This document shows, in pieces, positions 25,576 to 34,264 of a stretch of 64,000 nucleotides of DNA. Within the stretch, counting starts at the first letter, position 1. The number at the start of each line of letters is the position of its first letter. The DNA is from Acidimicrobiales bacterium. Lineage in GTDB: Bacteria; Actinomycetota; Acidimicrobiia; Acidimicrobiales; Bog-793. Below the pieces are notes generated by a model. That model saw nothing but the letters and a program-made list of their open reading frames with translations, searched no databases and was not told the origin of the DNA. The DNA lies in NCBI GenBank assembly GCA_035294085.1, contig DATGLP010000004.1:58772-122771 (forward strand). Reading direction: 5' to 3'. The translations under genes and the position numbers were made by a program.

Positions 25576-26873
25576 CCGAGGCCCCTCTCGGCACGGCCGT
25601 CGCGCCAGCCCGCGGCGGCCCGGCGTGGCTCGCCGAGCGGCGAGCGTCGGCGGCCGCGGCCTTCAGCGAGGCGCGCCTGCCCACCGAGGCGGACGAGGAC
25701 TGGCGCTACGGGCGCGTCGACGAGCTCGACCTCGCCGCCTTCTCGCCCGCCCGGCTGACCGACGGGGCGCTTGCGGACGGCCCGGCGGCGCGTGCCCTCC
25801 TCGGCGCGCTCGGCGAGCGCGCCTGCCTCGTGCGCACCGGGCCGGGCCGCGTCGAGGTCGACCTCGCCCCGCCGGCGGCCGCGACGGGTCTCGCCGTCTC
25901 GCCGCTCAGCGCGCTCGAGCGCGCGCCCTTCGGCTACGGGAGCCTCGTCGGGGCCGCGCCCGACGCGTTCACCTTCCTCGCCGAGGCCGAGGCGACCGAC
26001 GCCGTGGTCGTCGAGGTGCCGGCCGGGGTGCGCGTCGACGAGCCGATCGTCGTCGTCCACGACCTCGCGTCCGCCGAGGACGGGGCCGCGTACTTCCCGC
26101 GGACCTTCGTGTCGCTCGGGGAGGACGCGCGAGCGAGCGTCGTCGAGCTCGTCGCGTCGAACGACGCGAGGCTGCTCGCGCTGCCGGTCACCGAGCTCGA
26201 GCTCGGACCGGGCGCGTCGCTCGCCTACCACGCCGTCCAGCAGCTCGGCCGGCGCGCCTGGCAGCTCGGCTACCAGGCGAGCACCCTCGGTCCCGGCGCC
26301 GAGCTCACCTCCTTCACCGCCGCCTTCGGCGGGGACTACGCGCGCCTGTCGACCCGCTCGAGCCTCACGGGCGAGCACGCCCGCAGCCGGCTGCTCGCCG
26401 TGTACTTCGGGGACGGCGGGCAGGTGCAGGACCTGCGCACGTTCCAGGAGCACGTCGCGCCCCGCACGCGCAGCGAGCTCGTCTTCAAGGGGGCGGTCGC
26501 CGACACGGCGCGCTCGGTCTACAGCGGCCTCATCCGGATCGCCAAGGGCGCCTACCGCTCCGACGCCGGCCAGACGAACCGCAACCTCGTGCTCTCCGAG
26601 GGGGCGCGGGCGGACTCGGTTCCCAACCTCGAGATCGAGGAGAACGACGTCCGCTGCAGCCACGCCTCGGCCGTCGGGCCGATCGACGCCGAGCAGCGCT
26701 TCTACCTCGAGACTCGCGGCGTGCCGCCCGAGGTGGCCGACCGGCTGATCCTGCTCGGCTTCTTCGGCGACCTGCTCGACGAGGCGCCGCACGCCGGCCT
26801 CGGCGCGCTGCTGCGCGAGGCGGTCGCCTCGCGCCTCGCCTCCCGCCTCGCGCCGCCGGGGTCCCGGCCGTGA
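25572..26873 (+). CDS. sufD: Fe-S cluster assembly protein SufD
   Basis: 433 residues. DWRYGRVDELDLAAF is the N-terminal SufD signature; the beta-helix core contains GVRVDEPIVVVHDL and the C-terminal helical part RFYLETRGVPPEVADRLILLGFF is shared with SufB. SufD pairs with SufB and SufC in the SufBC2D complex, supporting iron entry and ATPase coupling. The GTG overlaps the stop of the preceding four-Cys protein and its own stop overlaps the Rieske gene. Confidence 0.93.
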   Translation: MTEAPLGTAVAPARGGPAWLAERRASAAAAFSEARLPTEADEDWRYGRVDELDLAAFSPARLTDGALADGPAARALLGALGERACLVRTGPGRVEVDLAPPAAATGLAVSPLSALERAPFGYGSLVGAAPDAFTFLAEAEATDAVVVEVPAGVRVDEPIVVVHDLASAEDGAAYFPRTFVSLGEDARASVVELVASNDARLLALPVTELELGPGASLAYHAVQQLGRRAWQLGYQASTLGPGAELTSFTAAFGGDYARLSTRSSLTGEHARSRLLAVYFGDGGQVQDLRTFQEHVAPRTRSELVFKGAVADTARSVYSGLIRIAKGAYRSDAGQTNRNLVLSEGARADSVPNLEIEENDVRCSHASAVGPIDAEQRFYLETRGVPPEVADRLILLGFFGDLLDEAPHAGLGALLREAVASRLASRLAPPGSRP

Positions 26874-27214
26874 GTCGCGCCCGGGTGCGCGTCTGCTCGC
26901 TCACCGAGCTCGAGCTCGGGGTGCCGCGACTCGTGCGCGTCGGTGGCGAGGACGTCTGCCTCGTGCGCTGCGAGGACGGCGTGCACGCCGTGAGCGACCT
27001 GTGCACCCACGAGGACGTGTCCCTCGCCGAGGGGGACGTCGACCTCGAGAGCTGCGAGATCGAGTGCTGGAAGCACGGCAGCGTCTTCTCGCTGCGCACC
27101 GGGGAGGCGCTCTGCCTCCCGGCGACGCGGCCGGTCGCTGTCTACGAGGTGCGTGTCGAGGGGGACGACGTCGAGGTCGTGCTCGGGGCGCGCGACGCCG
27201 AGGCGAGCCGGTGA
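26870..27214 (+). CDS. Rieske [2Fe-2S] ferredoxin of the SUF operon
   Basis: 114 residues. LCTHEDVSLAEG and CWKHGSVFSLRTGEALCLP give the C-x-H and C-x2-H ligand pairs of a soluble Rieske domain; an extra Cys (LESCEIEC) sits between them. Such ferredoxins are found within SUF operons of actinobacteria and may supply electrons for cluster assembly, though the role is not proven. GTG start overlaps the SufD stop; its stop overlaps the sufC start. Confidence 0.9.
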   Translation: MSRARVRVCSLTELELGVPRLVRVGGEDVCLVRCEDGVHAVSDLCTHEDVSLAEGDVDLESCEIECWKHGSVFSLRTGEALCLPATRPVAVYEVRVEGDDVEVVLGARDAEASR

Positions 27215-27975
27215 GCACGCTCGTCATCGAGCACCTGAGCGGGGGGCTCGCGGGCTCGCCGCTCGTCGAGGACGTCAGCCTCACGATCCGAAGCGGCGAG
27301 GTGCACGCCCTCATGGGTCCGAACGGGGCCGGCAAGAGCACCCTCGGCCGCCTCCTCATGGGCCACCCGGGCTGCGTGGCGACGGCGGGCTCGGTGCGCC
27401 TCGACGGCGTCGAGCTCCTCTCGCTGCCGACCTGGCGTCGGGCCGCGGCCGGGCTCTTCTTCGCCCCGCAGGACCCGACCGAGGTCCCGGGCGTCGCGCT
27501 CGACGAGGCGCTCGCCGAGGCGCTCGCCGCGCGCGGCGCCGCCCCGGTGGCTCGCGAGTCGCTCGCCGAGCGCCTGCGCGAGGTGGCGGGGGAGATCTCG
27601 CTGCCGCCGGCGCTGCTCGAGCGGGCCCTCAACGTCGACGCCTCGGGCGGCGAGAAGAAGCGCCTCGAGACGCTGCAGCTCGCCGTCCTGGCTCCCCGCT
27701 TCGCCGTGCTCGACGAGCTCGACTCCGGCCTGGACGTCGACGCGCTGCGCGACGTCGCACGCGCCGTGGCGCGCGCCGCGCGCCCGCCGGCCGGCTCGGG
27801 GTCCTCGGCGCTCGGGGTCCTCGCCATCACCCACTACCGCCGGCTCCTCGACGTGCTCGAGCCGGACGCGGTGCACGTGCTCGTCCAGGGCCGCATCGTG
27901 CGCTCGGGCGGGCCGGAGCTCGCGGACGAGATCGAGCGCGCCGGCTACGGCGCCTACTCGGCCGCCGGCGCCTGA
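27211..27975 (+). CDS. sufC: SufC, ABC-type ATPase of the SUF system
   Basis: 254 residues. Walker A MGPNGAGKSTL (about residues 34-44), Q-loop FFAPQDPTEVPG, ABC signature ASGGEKKR and the Walker B region FAVLDELDSGLDVDALR are SufC-type, with the SufC-specific ELDSGLD. LAITHYRRLL is the H-loop. It powers the SufBCD scaffold. The last gene of the operon: sufS and sufU, usually next in actinobacteria, are not here and must lie elsewhere. A GC-rich hairpin follows. Confidence 0.93.
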   Translation: MSTLVIEHLSGGLAGSPLVEDVSLTIRSGEVHALMGPNGAGKSTLGRLLMGHPGCVATAGSVRLDGVELLSLPTWRRAAAGLFFAPQDPTEVPGVALDEALAEALAARGAAPVARESLAERLREVAGEISLPPALLERALNVDASGGEKKRLETLQLAVLAPRFAVLDELDSGLDVDALRDVARAVARAARPPAGSGSSALGVLAITHYRRLLDVLEPDAVHVLVQGRIVRSGGPELADEIERAGYGAYSAAGA

Positions 27976-27979
27976 GGTC

Positions 27980-28008
27980 GGCGCCGGGCGCGGTTGCGCC
28001 CGGGCGCC
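27980..28008 (+). terminator. GC-rich hairpin after sufC, possible terminator
   Basis: The arms GGCGCCGGGCGC and GCGCCCGGGCGCC pair around a GGTT loop with a single bulge. No T-run follows, so termination is plausible but not certain. Confidence 0.45.
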
Positions 28009-28022
28009 CGCGTGGCCTAGCA

Positions 28023-28424
28023 ATGCTCGTGCTCGTCCTCGCGGCCGCCTCACCCCGCCCCGGCGCGCTCCTCGACTTCCACCACGTGTGGGGGCTCGTC
28101 GTCATCGTCGGCAACGGCATCGCCGGGTGCTGGGCGCTCGCCGCCTGGCGCGTGGCGTCGTTGCGGACGAGGGCGTTGTGGTGGTTCACGCTCTTCGTCG
28201 AGGCGGCGGTGTTCGTCCAGGTGGCCTCGGGCCTCGGCCTCGTCGAGGGCGAGGGGCTGCGCCCGCCCGCGTTCCACCCCTTCTACGGCTTCCTCGCCGT
28301 CGTCGTCGTCGGCTTCCTCTACGCCTACCGGAACCGCCTGCGCCCCCGCCTCTACCTGCTCTACGGCCTCGGCGGGCTCTTCCTCATGGGGATCGGGGTG
28401 CGCGCTCTCGTCACCGCCGGCTGA
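28023..28424 (+). CDS. Small four-helix integral membrane protein
   Basis: 133 residues with four hydrophobic helices: residues about 1-12 as a short lead, then GLVVIVGNGIAGCWALAAW, FTLFVEAAVFVQVASGLGL, FYGFLAVVVVGFLYAYR and YLLYGLGGLFLMGIGVRAL. No SD is seen before ATG 28023. TAGCAA (28018-28023) would place a leaderless start at GTG 28029 (131 residues). Unknown function; it follows the SUF operon but is probably its own unit. Confidence 0.7.
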   Translation: MLVLVLAAASPRPGALLDFHHVWGLVVIVGNGIAGCWALAAWRVASLRTRALWWFTLFVEAAVFVQVASGLGLVEGEGLRPPAFHPFYGFLAVVVVGFLYAYRNRLRPRLYLLYGLGGLFLMGIGVRALVTAG

Positions 28425-28435
28425 ACCCGGCCCCC

Positions 28436-29284
28436 TCAGGGCGCGCCGTGCGCGGCGCCGCCCGGCTCGCTCGGCGGCATCGGCTCGCTGCCGGGGTCGC
28501 GGTAGCCGAGGCGGTCCGACACCCGGCGGGTCGCCTCGAGGAGCAGCTTCGCGGCGCGCTCGCTCTCGGTGCGGAAGCGCTCGACCGGGCCGCAGACCGA
28601 GACCACCGCCGTGGCGACGCCCTCCCGGCTGAGGATTGGCGCGGCGACCGAGCCGGCGCTCGGGTCGCGCTCGCCGAGCGAGACGGCGAAGCCCTTGATC
28701 CGGATCGCCTCGAGCTCGCGTCGCAGCGCCTCGGGGTCGGTGATCGTGAGCGGTGTGAGGCTGACGAGCTCGTGGTCGCGCAGGTACTCCTCGCGCTCAC
28801 GCTCGGGCAGGAAGGCGAGGAGGGCCTTCGACGACGCGCCGGTGTGGAGGGGGAACGGGCGGCCGAGCTGGACCACCATCTTCACGTCCCGATGCGGCGT
28901 GACCTGGTCGATGTAGACGCGGCTCCAGCCCACGCGCACCGAGAGCGTGGCGGTCTCGTTCGTCGCCGCGACGAGCTCGTGCATCTCCTCCTTGGCGAGC
29001 GCCCGCACGTCGATCCGGTCGAGGTAGGAGAGCCCGAGGTAGAGGCTCTGGGGCCCGAGCCGGTAGCGGTGGCTGTCCTCGTCGATCTCGATGAACCCCT
29101 TGGCGCGCGCGGCGGCGAGCATGCGGTGGACGACGGCCTTCGACATGTCGAGGGCGTTGGCGATCTCGGTCACGCCGAGGGTCGGGGAGGTCGAGCGGGC
29201 GAAGAGGCTCAAGATGTCGAGGGCACGCTCCACCCCGCTGATGCTCTGCGGTTGACGGCCACCCTCCGTGCGCGTCGGCGTCAA
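28436..29284 (-). CDS. IclR-family transcriptional regulator
   Basis: 282 residues from TTG 29284 (GGAG six bases upstream). SGVERALDILSLFARSTSPT and GVTEIANALDMSKAVVHRML form the winged HTH (about residues 12-60). The C-terminal effector domain has the usual TGASSKALLAFLP. IclR proteins are repressors or activators of catabolic operons that sense a pathway metabolite. It lies next to the CitE-like gene and the importer, so it probably controls the four palindromic sites described here. The start is uncertain; longer in-frame extensions are Arg/Pro-rich. Confidence 0.88.
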   Translation of the reverse strand: MTPTRTEGGRQPQSISGVERALDILSLFARSTSPTLGVTEIANALDMSKAVVHRMLAAARAKGFIEIDEDSHRYRLGPQSLYLGLSYLDRIDVRALAKEEMHELVAATNETATLSVRVGWSRVYIDQVTPHRDVKMVVQLGRPFPLHTGASSKALLAFLPEREREEYLRDHELVSLTPLTITDPEALRRELEAIRIKGFAVSLGERDPSAGSVAAPILSREGVATAVVSVCGPVERFRTESERAAKLLLEATRRVSDRLGYRDPGSEPMPPSEPGGAAHGAP

Positions 29285-29429
29285 TGGCGTCTCCAGTCGT
29301 TCCAAGGGCGTTGCGATCGCACCGGCGTGCCCGTGCCAGCCGACGGTAGCCGGAGGGGCGCGCCGGCCAGGGCCATCACCGACCGAGCACGCGGGCGCGA
29401 CCGCGCGCGCCGGAGGCAGCACGCCCGGG

Positions 29430-30311
29430 TCACCGGGCCGCACCGGCCGCGCGGCGCAGCAGCGCCCGCGCGCCGCGCACCACCGCCTCGTCGATCAGCC
29501 TGCCGTCCGCGTCGAGCACCGCCGCGCGCTCCTCGGCGAGCGCACGCTCGAAGCGTGCCACCACCGCGGCAGCCGCGCGCACCTCGTCCTCGGATGGCGT
29601 GAAGACGGCGTTGACAACCGGCACCTGGGCCGGGTGGACGACGGCGCGGCCGCCGAAGCCGAGCCGAGCCAGGCGCTCCGTGCTGGCGCGCAGCGCCTCG
29701 AGGTCGCGGACGTCGGTGGACACCGGGCCGACCGGCGCCTCGAGGCGACAGGCCGCCGAGACGAGGACGACCTGCGAGCGCGCCCACGCGAGCTCGCTCT
29801 CGTCGGGGCTCGGGCGGATGCCGAGCTCGGCGGCGAGGTCGGCCTCGCCGAGGTGGAGCCGCACGACGCGCCGTGCCGCGGCGAGGCGGCGCGCGTCGAG
29901 CAGGCCGGTGGCCGACTCGAGGAGCGGCGCGACCGGCGTGGTGCCCGGTGCCAGTCCGTGCGCGCGCTCGGCGCTGGCGAGGAGGGCGTCGAGCGCCTCG
30001 AGCTGGGTCGCTCGCTCGCACTTGGCGACGAGGAGGCCGGCGAGCGCGGGCGCCAAGGCGGCGTCCACGTCCTCGGCGGTGCCCTCGAGCCGGTCCTCGA
30101 CGACCGCGTTGATCCGGACCCAGACCTCGGCCGGCGGATCGGCGCCGAGCCCCGCGAGCCACCGGGCGAGCTCGCCGCGCGCGCGCGCCTTCGCGCTGGG
30201 CGCCACGGCGTCCTCGAGGTCGACGATGAGGGCGTCGGCCCCGCGCTCGAGCGCGCGCCCGAGCTTGGCGGGCTGGTCCGCCGGCACGTAGAGGTAGCTG
30301 CGCGCACTCAT
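29430..30311 (-). CDS. HpcH/HpaI aldolase/citrate lyase family protein (CitE-like)
   Basis: 293 residues. It begins RSYLYVPADQPAKLGRALE, then DALIVDLEDAVAP (about residues 27-39, acid at the metal site) and VRINAV; later LLESATGLLDAR and GRAVVHPAQVPVVN are the CitE/malyl-CoA lyase landmarks. The family cleaves or forms C-C bonds on CoA thioesters such as malyl-, citramalyl- or beta-methylmalyl-CoA, with Mg. Together with the CaiB CoA-transferase this fits degradation through a CoA intermediate. A GAGGAGG site precedes ATG 30311 at a rather long distance. Confidence 0.85.
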   Translation of the reverse strand: MSARSYLYVPADQPAKLGRALERGADALIVDLEDAVAPSAKARARGELARWLAGLGADPPAEVWVRINAVVEDRLEGTAEDVDAALAPALAGLLVAKCERATQLEALDALLASAERAHGLAPGTTPVAPLLESATGLLDARRLAAARRVVRLHLGEADLAAELGIRPSPDESELAWARSQVVLVSAACRLEAPVGPVSTDVRDLEALRASTERLARLGFGGRAVVHPAQVPVVNAVFTPSEDEVRAAAAVVARFERALAEERAAVLDADGRLIDEAVVRGARALLRRAAGAAR

Positions 30312-30365
30312 CGGCCCGGGGCCTCCTCGGCGCGCCGGGCGCGGTGCTGGCAGGGCGGTACCAGG

Positions 30366-30386
30366 GTGCGAAACATCGTTCCGTAG
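30366..30386. promoter_or_regulatory. Operator-like palindrome upstream of the CitE-like gene
   Basis: Core GCGAAACATCGTTCCG is a near match (12 of the 16 core positions) to the larger palindrome at 30503-30533. It lies between the minus-strand gene start at 30311 and the divergent importer promoter, and probably controls the CitE-like gene. Confidence 0.5.
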
Positions 30387-30472
30387 CGTTGTCGGTGAAG
30401 TGTCACCGGTCTGACCTGCACTGCCGCGTCCGATCTCGTCGCCTCGGGTCTCGCGCTCCATGTTACGGGCGC

Positions 30473-30501
30473 TTGACCTCCCGCTGCTGCCTGCCTATGC
30501 T
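30473..30501 (+). promoter_or_regulatory. Sigma70-type promoter of the peptide-type ABC importer operon
   Basis: -35 TTGACC (30473-30478) and -10 TATGCT (30496-30501) are separated by exactly 17 bases. The expected start site is near 30508, inside the operator palindrome at 30503-30533, so a bound repressor would block initiation. Confidence 0.7.
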
Positions 30502-30502
30502 T

Positions 30503-30533
30503 CCTGTTAGCGAAACTGCATTTCGCTAACAGG
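30503..30533. promoter_or_regulatory. Perfect 13-bp inverted repeat, operator of the importer operon
   Basis: CCTGTTAGCGAAA, five-base spacer CTGCA, then TTTCGCTAACAGG: a perfect palindrome directly after the -10 element. Weaker copies lie at 30366-30386, 40417-40437 and 41387-41407. The likely binder is the nearby IclR protein. Confidence 0.75.
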
Positions 30534-30605
30534 AACGGCGGCCAGGGGTCAGGCCACGCGGGTCGGGCGAGGAAGCGAGCCCCGGGCGAGTGGGGGAGGT
30601 CGACG

Positions 30606-32243
30606 GTGGACACGCCTGAGCGCAACGCGGTTGGTGGTTCGGAGCGCTACCGGCCGGTCATCACCCGGCGGGACCTGCTGAAGGCGGTGGGCGGCGGGGT
30701 GCTGTTCGCGGCGACGGGGGGCTCGCTCCTCGAGGCGCCCTCGACGGCCTCGACGCTCGCGCGCGAGCTGGCTCGCTCGTCGGCGAGGAACCGGCAGAAC
30801 GTCATCAACGTCCTCATCCCGGCCGATCCCCCCGCGCTCGACCCCGTGAAGTACAACGCGCACGACATCGAGCGCATCTACCGGCAGGTGACCGAGCAGC
30901 TCTACCAGTGGAACCCGGACAAGACGATCACCCCGCTGCTCGCCGAGTCGATGCCGAAGATCTCGAGGGACGGCAGGACGTACACGATCCACCTGCGGTC
31001 GGGCATCAAGTTCCACAACGGCAAGCCCTTCGACTCCTCGGACGTGAAGTACACCTACGAGCAGTGCCTCGCGCCGTCGAACGGCTCGATCTGGCTCGCC
31101 GCGCTCGGGCTCGTGAAGTCCGTGGAGGCGCCGAACCCGCGCACCGTCGTCATCAAGCTGTCCGCCCCCTACACCCCGATGCTCTCGTCCCTCGCGCTCA
31201 TTCCGATCGTTCCGTCCAACATCCCGTACACGGCGACGACCTACGCGCGCCGCCTCGTCGGGACCGGCCCGTTCCGCTTCGTGAGCTGGAACCAGGGCGT
31301 GGCGATCAAGCTCGCCAAGAACCCGCACTACTGGCAGCGAGGGCTCCCGCACTCGAACGGGGTCAGCTTCAGCATCGTCTCGTCCTCCGCGTCCCAGGTG
31401 GCCGACCTCGTCAACGGCAGCGCGCAGCTCATCGCCGAGGTGGCGGCCCGCGACGTCGGCGTGCTGCGCCGCAAGGGGATGCACGTCTACGTGGAGCCGA
31501 ACTCCTCGATCATCGACTACATGTACCCGAACGTCCAGCCGGGCCGCTTCACGGCGAACAGGTTCGCCCGACTCGCCATCGCCTGGGCGATCGACCGCCA
31601 GCAGGTCGTGAGCCAGGTGTTCGCCGGCATCGGCCAGCCCGAGTCGTCCCTGCCGGTCCACGGCGCCGAGTTCTACGACGCGAAGCTCGGCGCGTACTTC
31701 GGCAAGCGGCCGGACCTCGCGAAGGCCCGCAGCTACCTGGCGCAGGCCGGCGGCCCCCCCTCGCACCCGCTCGACCTCGTCGTGCTGGCCGACGACATCA
31801 CGAACCCGACGGCCGCCATCGTCCAGCAGAACCTCGCCGCGATCGGCATCGCCACGAACATCATCCCGCTCGGCATCACGGCCGCGCTGGGGCGCCTGTT
31901 CTCGCAGCAGTACGACCTGTTCCTGCTCGACGTCCTGGCGCAGGAGTCGACGGGCTTCGGCTCGTACATCGCCTACCTCGCCGTCTACCCGGGCGCGTTC
32001 GCGAACTTCAACAAGTTCAGCAGCGTCCAGCTCGCACGCCTCGCCGAGCGGGCCGTCACGGTGACGAACCCTTCCCAGCAGGCCGCCGCGTGGCGGGCGG
32101 TGCAGCAGATGTGGGTGCAGCAGGTCCCGCAGATCGTGATCTGCAGCTCGCGCTACATCGAGGCGTCGAGCCCCTCGCTGCAGGGCTACCACCCGACCGG
32201 CCTCGCGCAGCTCGAGCACCTCAAGTACGCCAGCGTGAGCTGA
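30606..32243 (+). CDS. ABC transporter substrate-binding protein, SBP family 5 (peptide/nickel type), Tat-exported
   Basis: 545 residues. The N-terminus has a twin-arginine motif (TRRDLLK, about residues 20-26) followed by a hydrophobic run, so the protein folds before export by Tat. No lipobox cysteine is visible, which is unusual for a monoderm binding protein; it may be anchored by the uncleaved signal. NVLIPADPPALDPVKYN and FDSSDVKYTYEQ are SBP_bac_5 landmarks. The family binds oligopeptides, nickel chelates, opines and many other solutes, so the ligand is open. GTG 30606 follows GGGAGG. First gene of a five-gene importer. Confidence 0.85.
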   Translation: MDTPERNAVGGSERYRPVITRRDLLKAVGGGVLFAATGGSLLEAPSTASTLARELARSSARNRQNVINVLIPADPPALDPVKYNAHDIERIYRQVTEQLYQWNPDKTITPLLAESMPKISRDGRTYTIHLRSGIKFHNGKPFDSSDVKYTYEQCLAPSNGSIWLAALGLVKSVEAPNPRTVVIKLSAPYTPMLSSLALIPIVPSNIPYTATTYARRLVGTGPFRFVSWNQGVAIKLAKNPHYWQRGLPHSNGVSFSIVSSSASQVADLVNGSAQLIAEVAARDVGVLRRKGMHVYVEPNSSIIDYMYPNVQPGRFTANRFARLAIAWAIDRQQVVSQVFAGIGQPESSLPVHGAEFYDAKLGAYFGKRPDLAKARSYLAQAGGPPSHPLDLVVLADDITNPTAAIVQQNLAAIGIATNIIPLGITAALGRLFSQQYDLFLLDVLAQESTGFGSYIAYLAVYPGAFANFNKFSSVQLARLAERAVTVTNPSQQAAAWRAVQQMWVQQVPQIVICSSRYIEASSPSLQGYHPTGLAQLEHLKYASVS

Positions 32244-32352
32244 GCGGTGCGGCGGCCGGTCGCGGCGGTATCGTTGGCCGGGCGCCGAGCCCGCCGGAGC
32301 TCGCGCTCGCCGAGGAGCGCGTCGGCCCGCTCGCTGGCGTCGGAGGGTGAAC

Positions 32353-33315
32353 ATGTGGCGCCTCGCCCTGCGCAGGGTCGCGCTCGCCGTCCCCGTGCTG
32401 TTCCTCGTCTCGGTGCTGAGCTTCCTCCTCCTGCGGGCCGCACCCGGCAATCCGGCGCAGCTGCAGGCGGGGCTCGACGCGACGCCGAAGGTGGTCGCGG
32501 CCATCTCGCGCCAGCTGGGCCTCGACCGCCCGCTCGCCACGCAGTACTGGCTGTGGCTCGACGGCGTCCTGCACGGCAACCTCGGGGTCTCCTACTCGAC
32601 CGGTGAGCCGGTGACGAGCGTGCTCGCGCCCCGCGTGCCCGTGACCGCCGAGCTCGGGGTGCTCTCGCTCGTCCTCACGGTCCTCGTCGGCATCCCGCTC
32701 GGGATCTGGTCGGCGCTCGGCAAGGACGGCCCGCTCGACCACTCGACCCGCGTCGGCGCGCTCGTGTTCGTCGCCGTGCCGAACTTCGTGCTCGCGCTCT
32801 TCTTCGTCCTCGTCTTCGGCTGGTGGTTCCGCAACATCCTCCCCTACCAGGGCTTCGTCCCCCTCGGGCAGTCGATCGCCTCGAACCTCAGCCACGCGAT
32901 CCTGCCGTCCGTCTGCCTCGCCCTCGGGCCGATCGGGATCGTCGTGCGCGTCACCCGGGCCAGCATGCTCGAGCAGCTCGGCTCGGACTACGTGCTCGCC
33001 GCCCGCGCGCTCGGCGTGCCGTGGCGCCGGGTCGTCTGGAACGACGCCCTCCGCAACGCCGTGGCGCCGGTGCTGACCGTGCTCGGCCTCGTCACCGGCT
33101 ACCTGATCAGCGGCGCGGTCGTGGTCGAGACGATCTTCAACCTGCCAGGGCTCGGCGCGCTCCTCGTCGAGTCGTTCGACAACCGCGACTACACCGTCAC
33201 GATCAGCGTGATGATGCTCGGCGCCGTCGTCTTCGTGGTCGTCAACCTCCTCGTCGACCTCCTCCACGCCTTCGTCAACCCGAGGGTGCGCGCCCGCTGG
33301 GCGCGCACGTCCTGA
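32353..33315 (+). CDS. ABC transporter permease, DppB/OppB type
   Basis: 320 residues, six TM helices. AAPGNPAQ near the N-terminus is the DppB signature. The coupling (EAA) region is ARALGVPWRRVVWNDALRNAV, trimmed here as ARALGVPWRRVVWND, and VVETIFNLPGLG follows. ATG 32353 is chosen because GGAGG lies six bases before it; the GTG at 32347 is too close to that site. It forms the membrane channel with the DppC-type permease. Confidence 0.9.
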   Translation: MWRLALRRVALAVPVLFLVSVLSFLLLRAAPGNPAQLQAGLDATPKVVAAISRQLGLDRPLATQYWLWLDGVLHGNLGVSYSTGEPVTSVLAPRVPVTAELGVLSLVLTVLVGIPLGIWSALGKDGPLDHSTRVGALVFVAVPNFVLALFFVLVFGWWFRNILPYQGFVPLGQSIASNLSHAILPSVCLALGPIGIVVRVTRASMLEQLGSDYVLAARALGVPWRRVVWNDALRNAVAPVLTVLGLVTGYLISGAVVVETIFNLPGLGALLVESFDNRDYTVTISVMMLGAVVFVVVNLLVDLLHAFVNPRVRARWARTS

Positions 33316-33319
33316 GGCG

Positions 33320-34264
33320 ATGCCGGCCGTGGCGCTCGCGGGGGGCCGCCCTCGTCTCGCCCTCTGGCGAGCGCTCGTGCACCGACGGATGGCTCTCGCC
33401 GGGCTCGTCGGCATCGCGGCGCTCTGCTTCGTCGGGGCCTTCGGTGCCTTCCTCGCCCCCTACAACCCGGACCAGACGAGCGCGCTCGCCACCGCGCCGC
33501 CGAGCGCGGCGCACTGGATGGGCACCGACCAGCTCGGGAGGGACGTCTTCAGCCGGATGCTCGTCGGTACGGGGAGCTCGCTCGCGGTGGGCGTCGGCGC
33601 GACGGCGCTCGCGCTCGTCGTCGGGTCGCTCATCGGCATGGTCGCCGGCCTCGACGCGGGCGGGTGGGTCGACACCGTCGCGATGCGAGCGATGGACGTG
33701 CTCTTCGCGTTCCCGGTCCTCGTGTTCGTCCCCGTCCTCTCGGGCCTCGCGATCGGCAGGCACCTGCGGATCGGGCCGGTGTCGATCAGCCAGCTGGCCG
33801 TGCTCATCGGCGCGGTCGCGGTCGTGTTCGTCCCTGTCTTCGCCCGCGTCGCACGCGCCAGCGTCGCGGACGAGGTCGGCAAGGACTACCTGCAGGCCGC
33901 GCGCGCCTTCGGTGCTCGCCGACGCGACCTCCTGCTGCGCAACCTGCTGCCCAACATCCAGGCCCCGCTCGCGGTCCAGGCGGCGTTCTCGATCCCGCTC
34001 GCGATCATCACCGAGGCCGCGGTCTCCTTCCTCGGCTTCGGCATCCAGCCGCCGCAGGCGAGCTGGGGCGACATCCTGAACGACGGCAGGAGCCAGATCG
34101 TCCTCGGCGACTGGTGGGAGACCGTGTTCCCGGCGCTCGCCATCCTCGTCACCGTGCTCTGCTTCAACTTCGTCGGGGACGCCCTGCGCGATGCGCTCGA
34201 TCCGGCGACCGCCCGGCGGGCGGACGAGGCGGCCGCCGTCGTCACGGAGATGACGCAGGCGTGA
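33320..34264 (+). CDS. ABC transporter permease, DppC/OppC type
   Basis: 314 residues with six TM helices. The N-terminal OppC_N helix, then AAHWMGTDQLGRDVFSRML, is the DppC signature before the first core helix. The coupling loop is DYLQAARAFGARRRDLLLRN, and AISFLGFGIQPP-like text appears as AAVSFLGFGIQPP. It is four bases after the stop of the first permease. Its stop overlaps the ATPase start. It pairs with the DppB-type subunit. Confidence 0.9.
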   Translation: MPAVALAGGRPRLALWRALVHRRMALAGLVGIAALCFVGAFGAFLAPYNPDQTSALATAPPSAAHWMGTDQLGRDVFSRMLVGTGSSLAVGVGATALALVVGSLIGMVAGLDAGGWVDTVAMRAMDVLFAFPVLVFVPVLSGLAIGRHLRIGPVSISQLAVLIGAVAVVFVPVFARVARASVADEVGKDYLQAARAFGARRRDLLLRNLLPNIQAPLAVQAAFSIPLAIITEAAVSFLGFGIQPPQASWGDILNDGRSQIVLGDWWETVFPALAILVTVLCFNFVGDALRDALDPATARRADEAAAVVTEMTQA

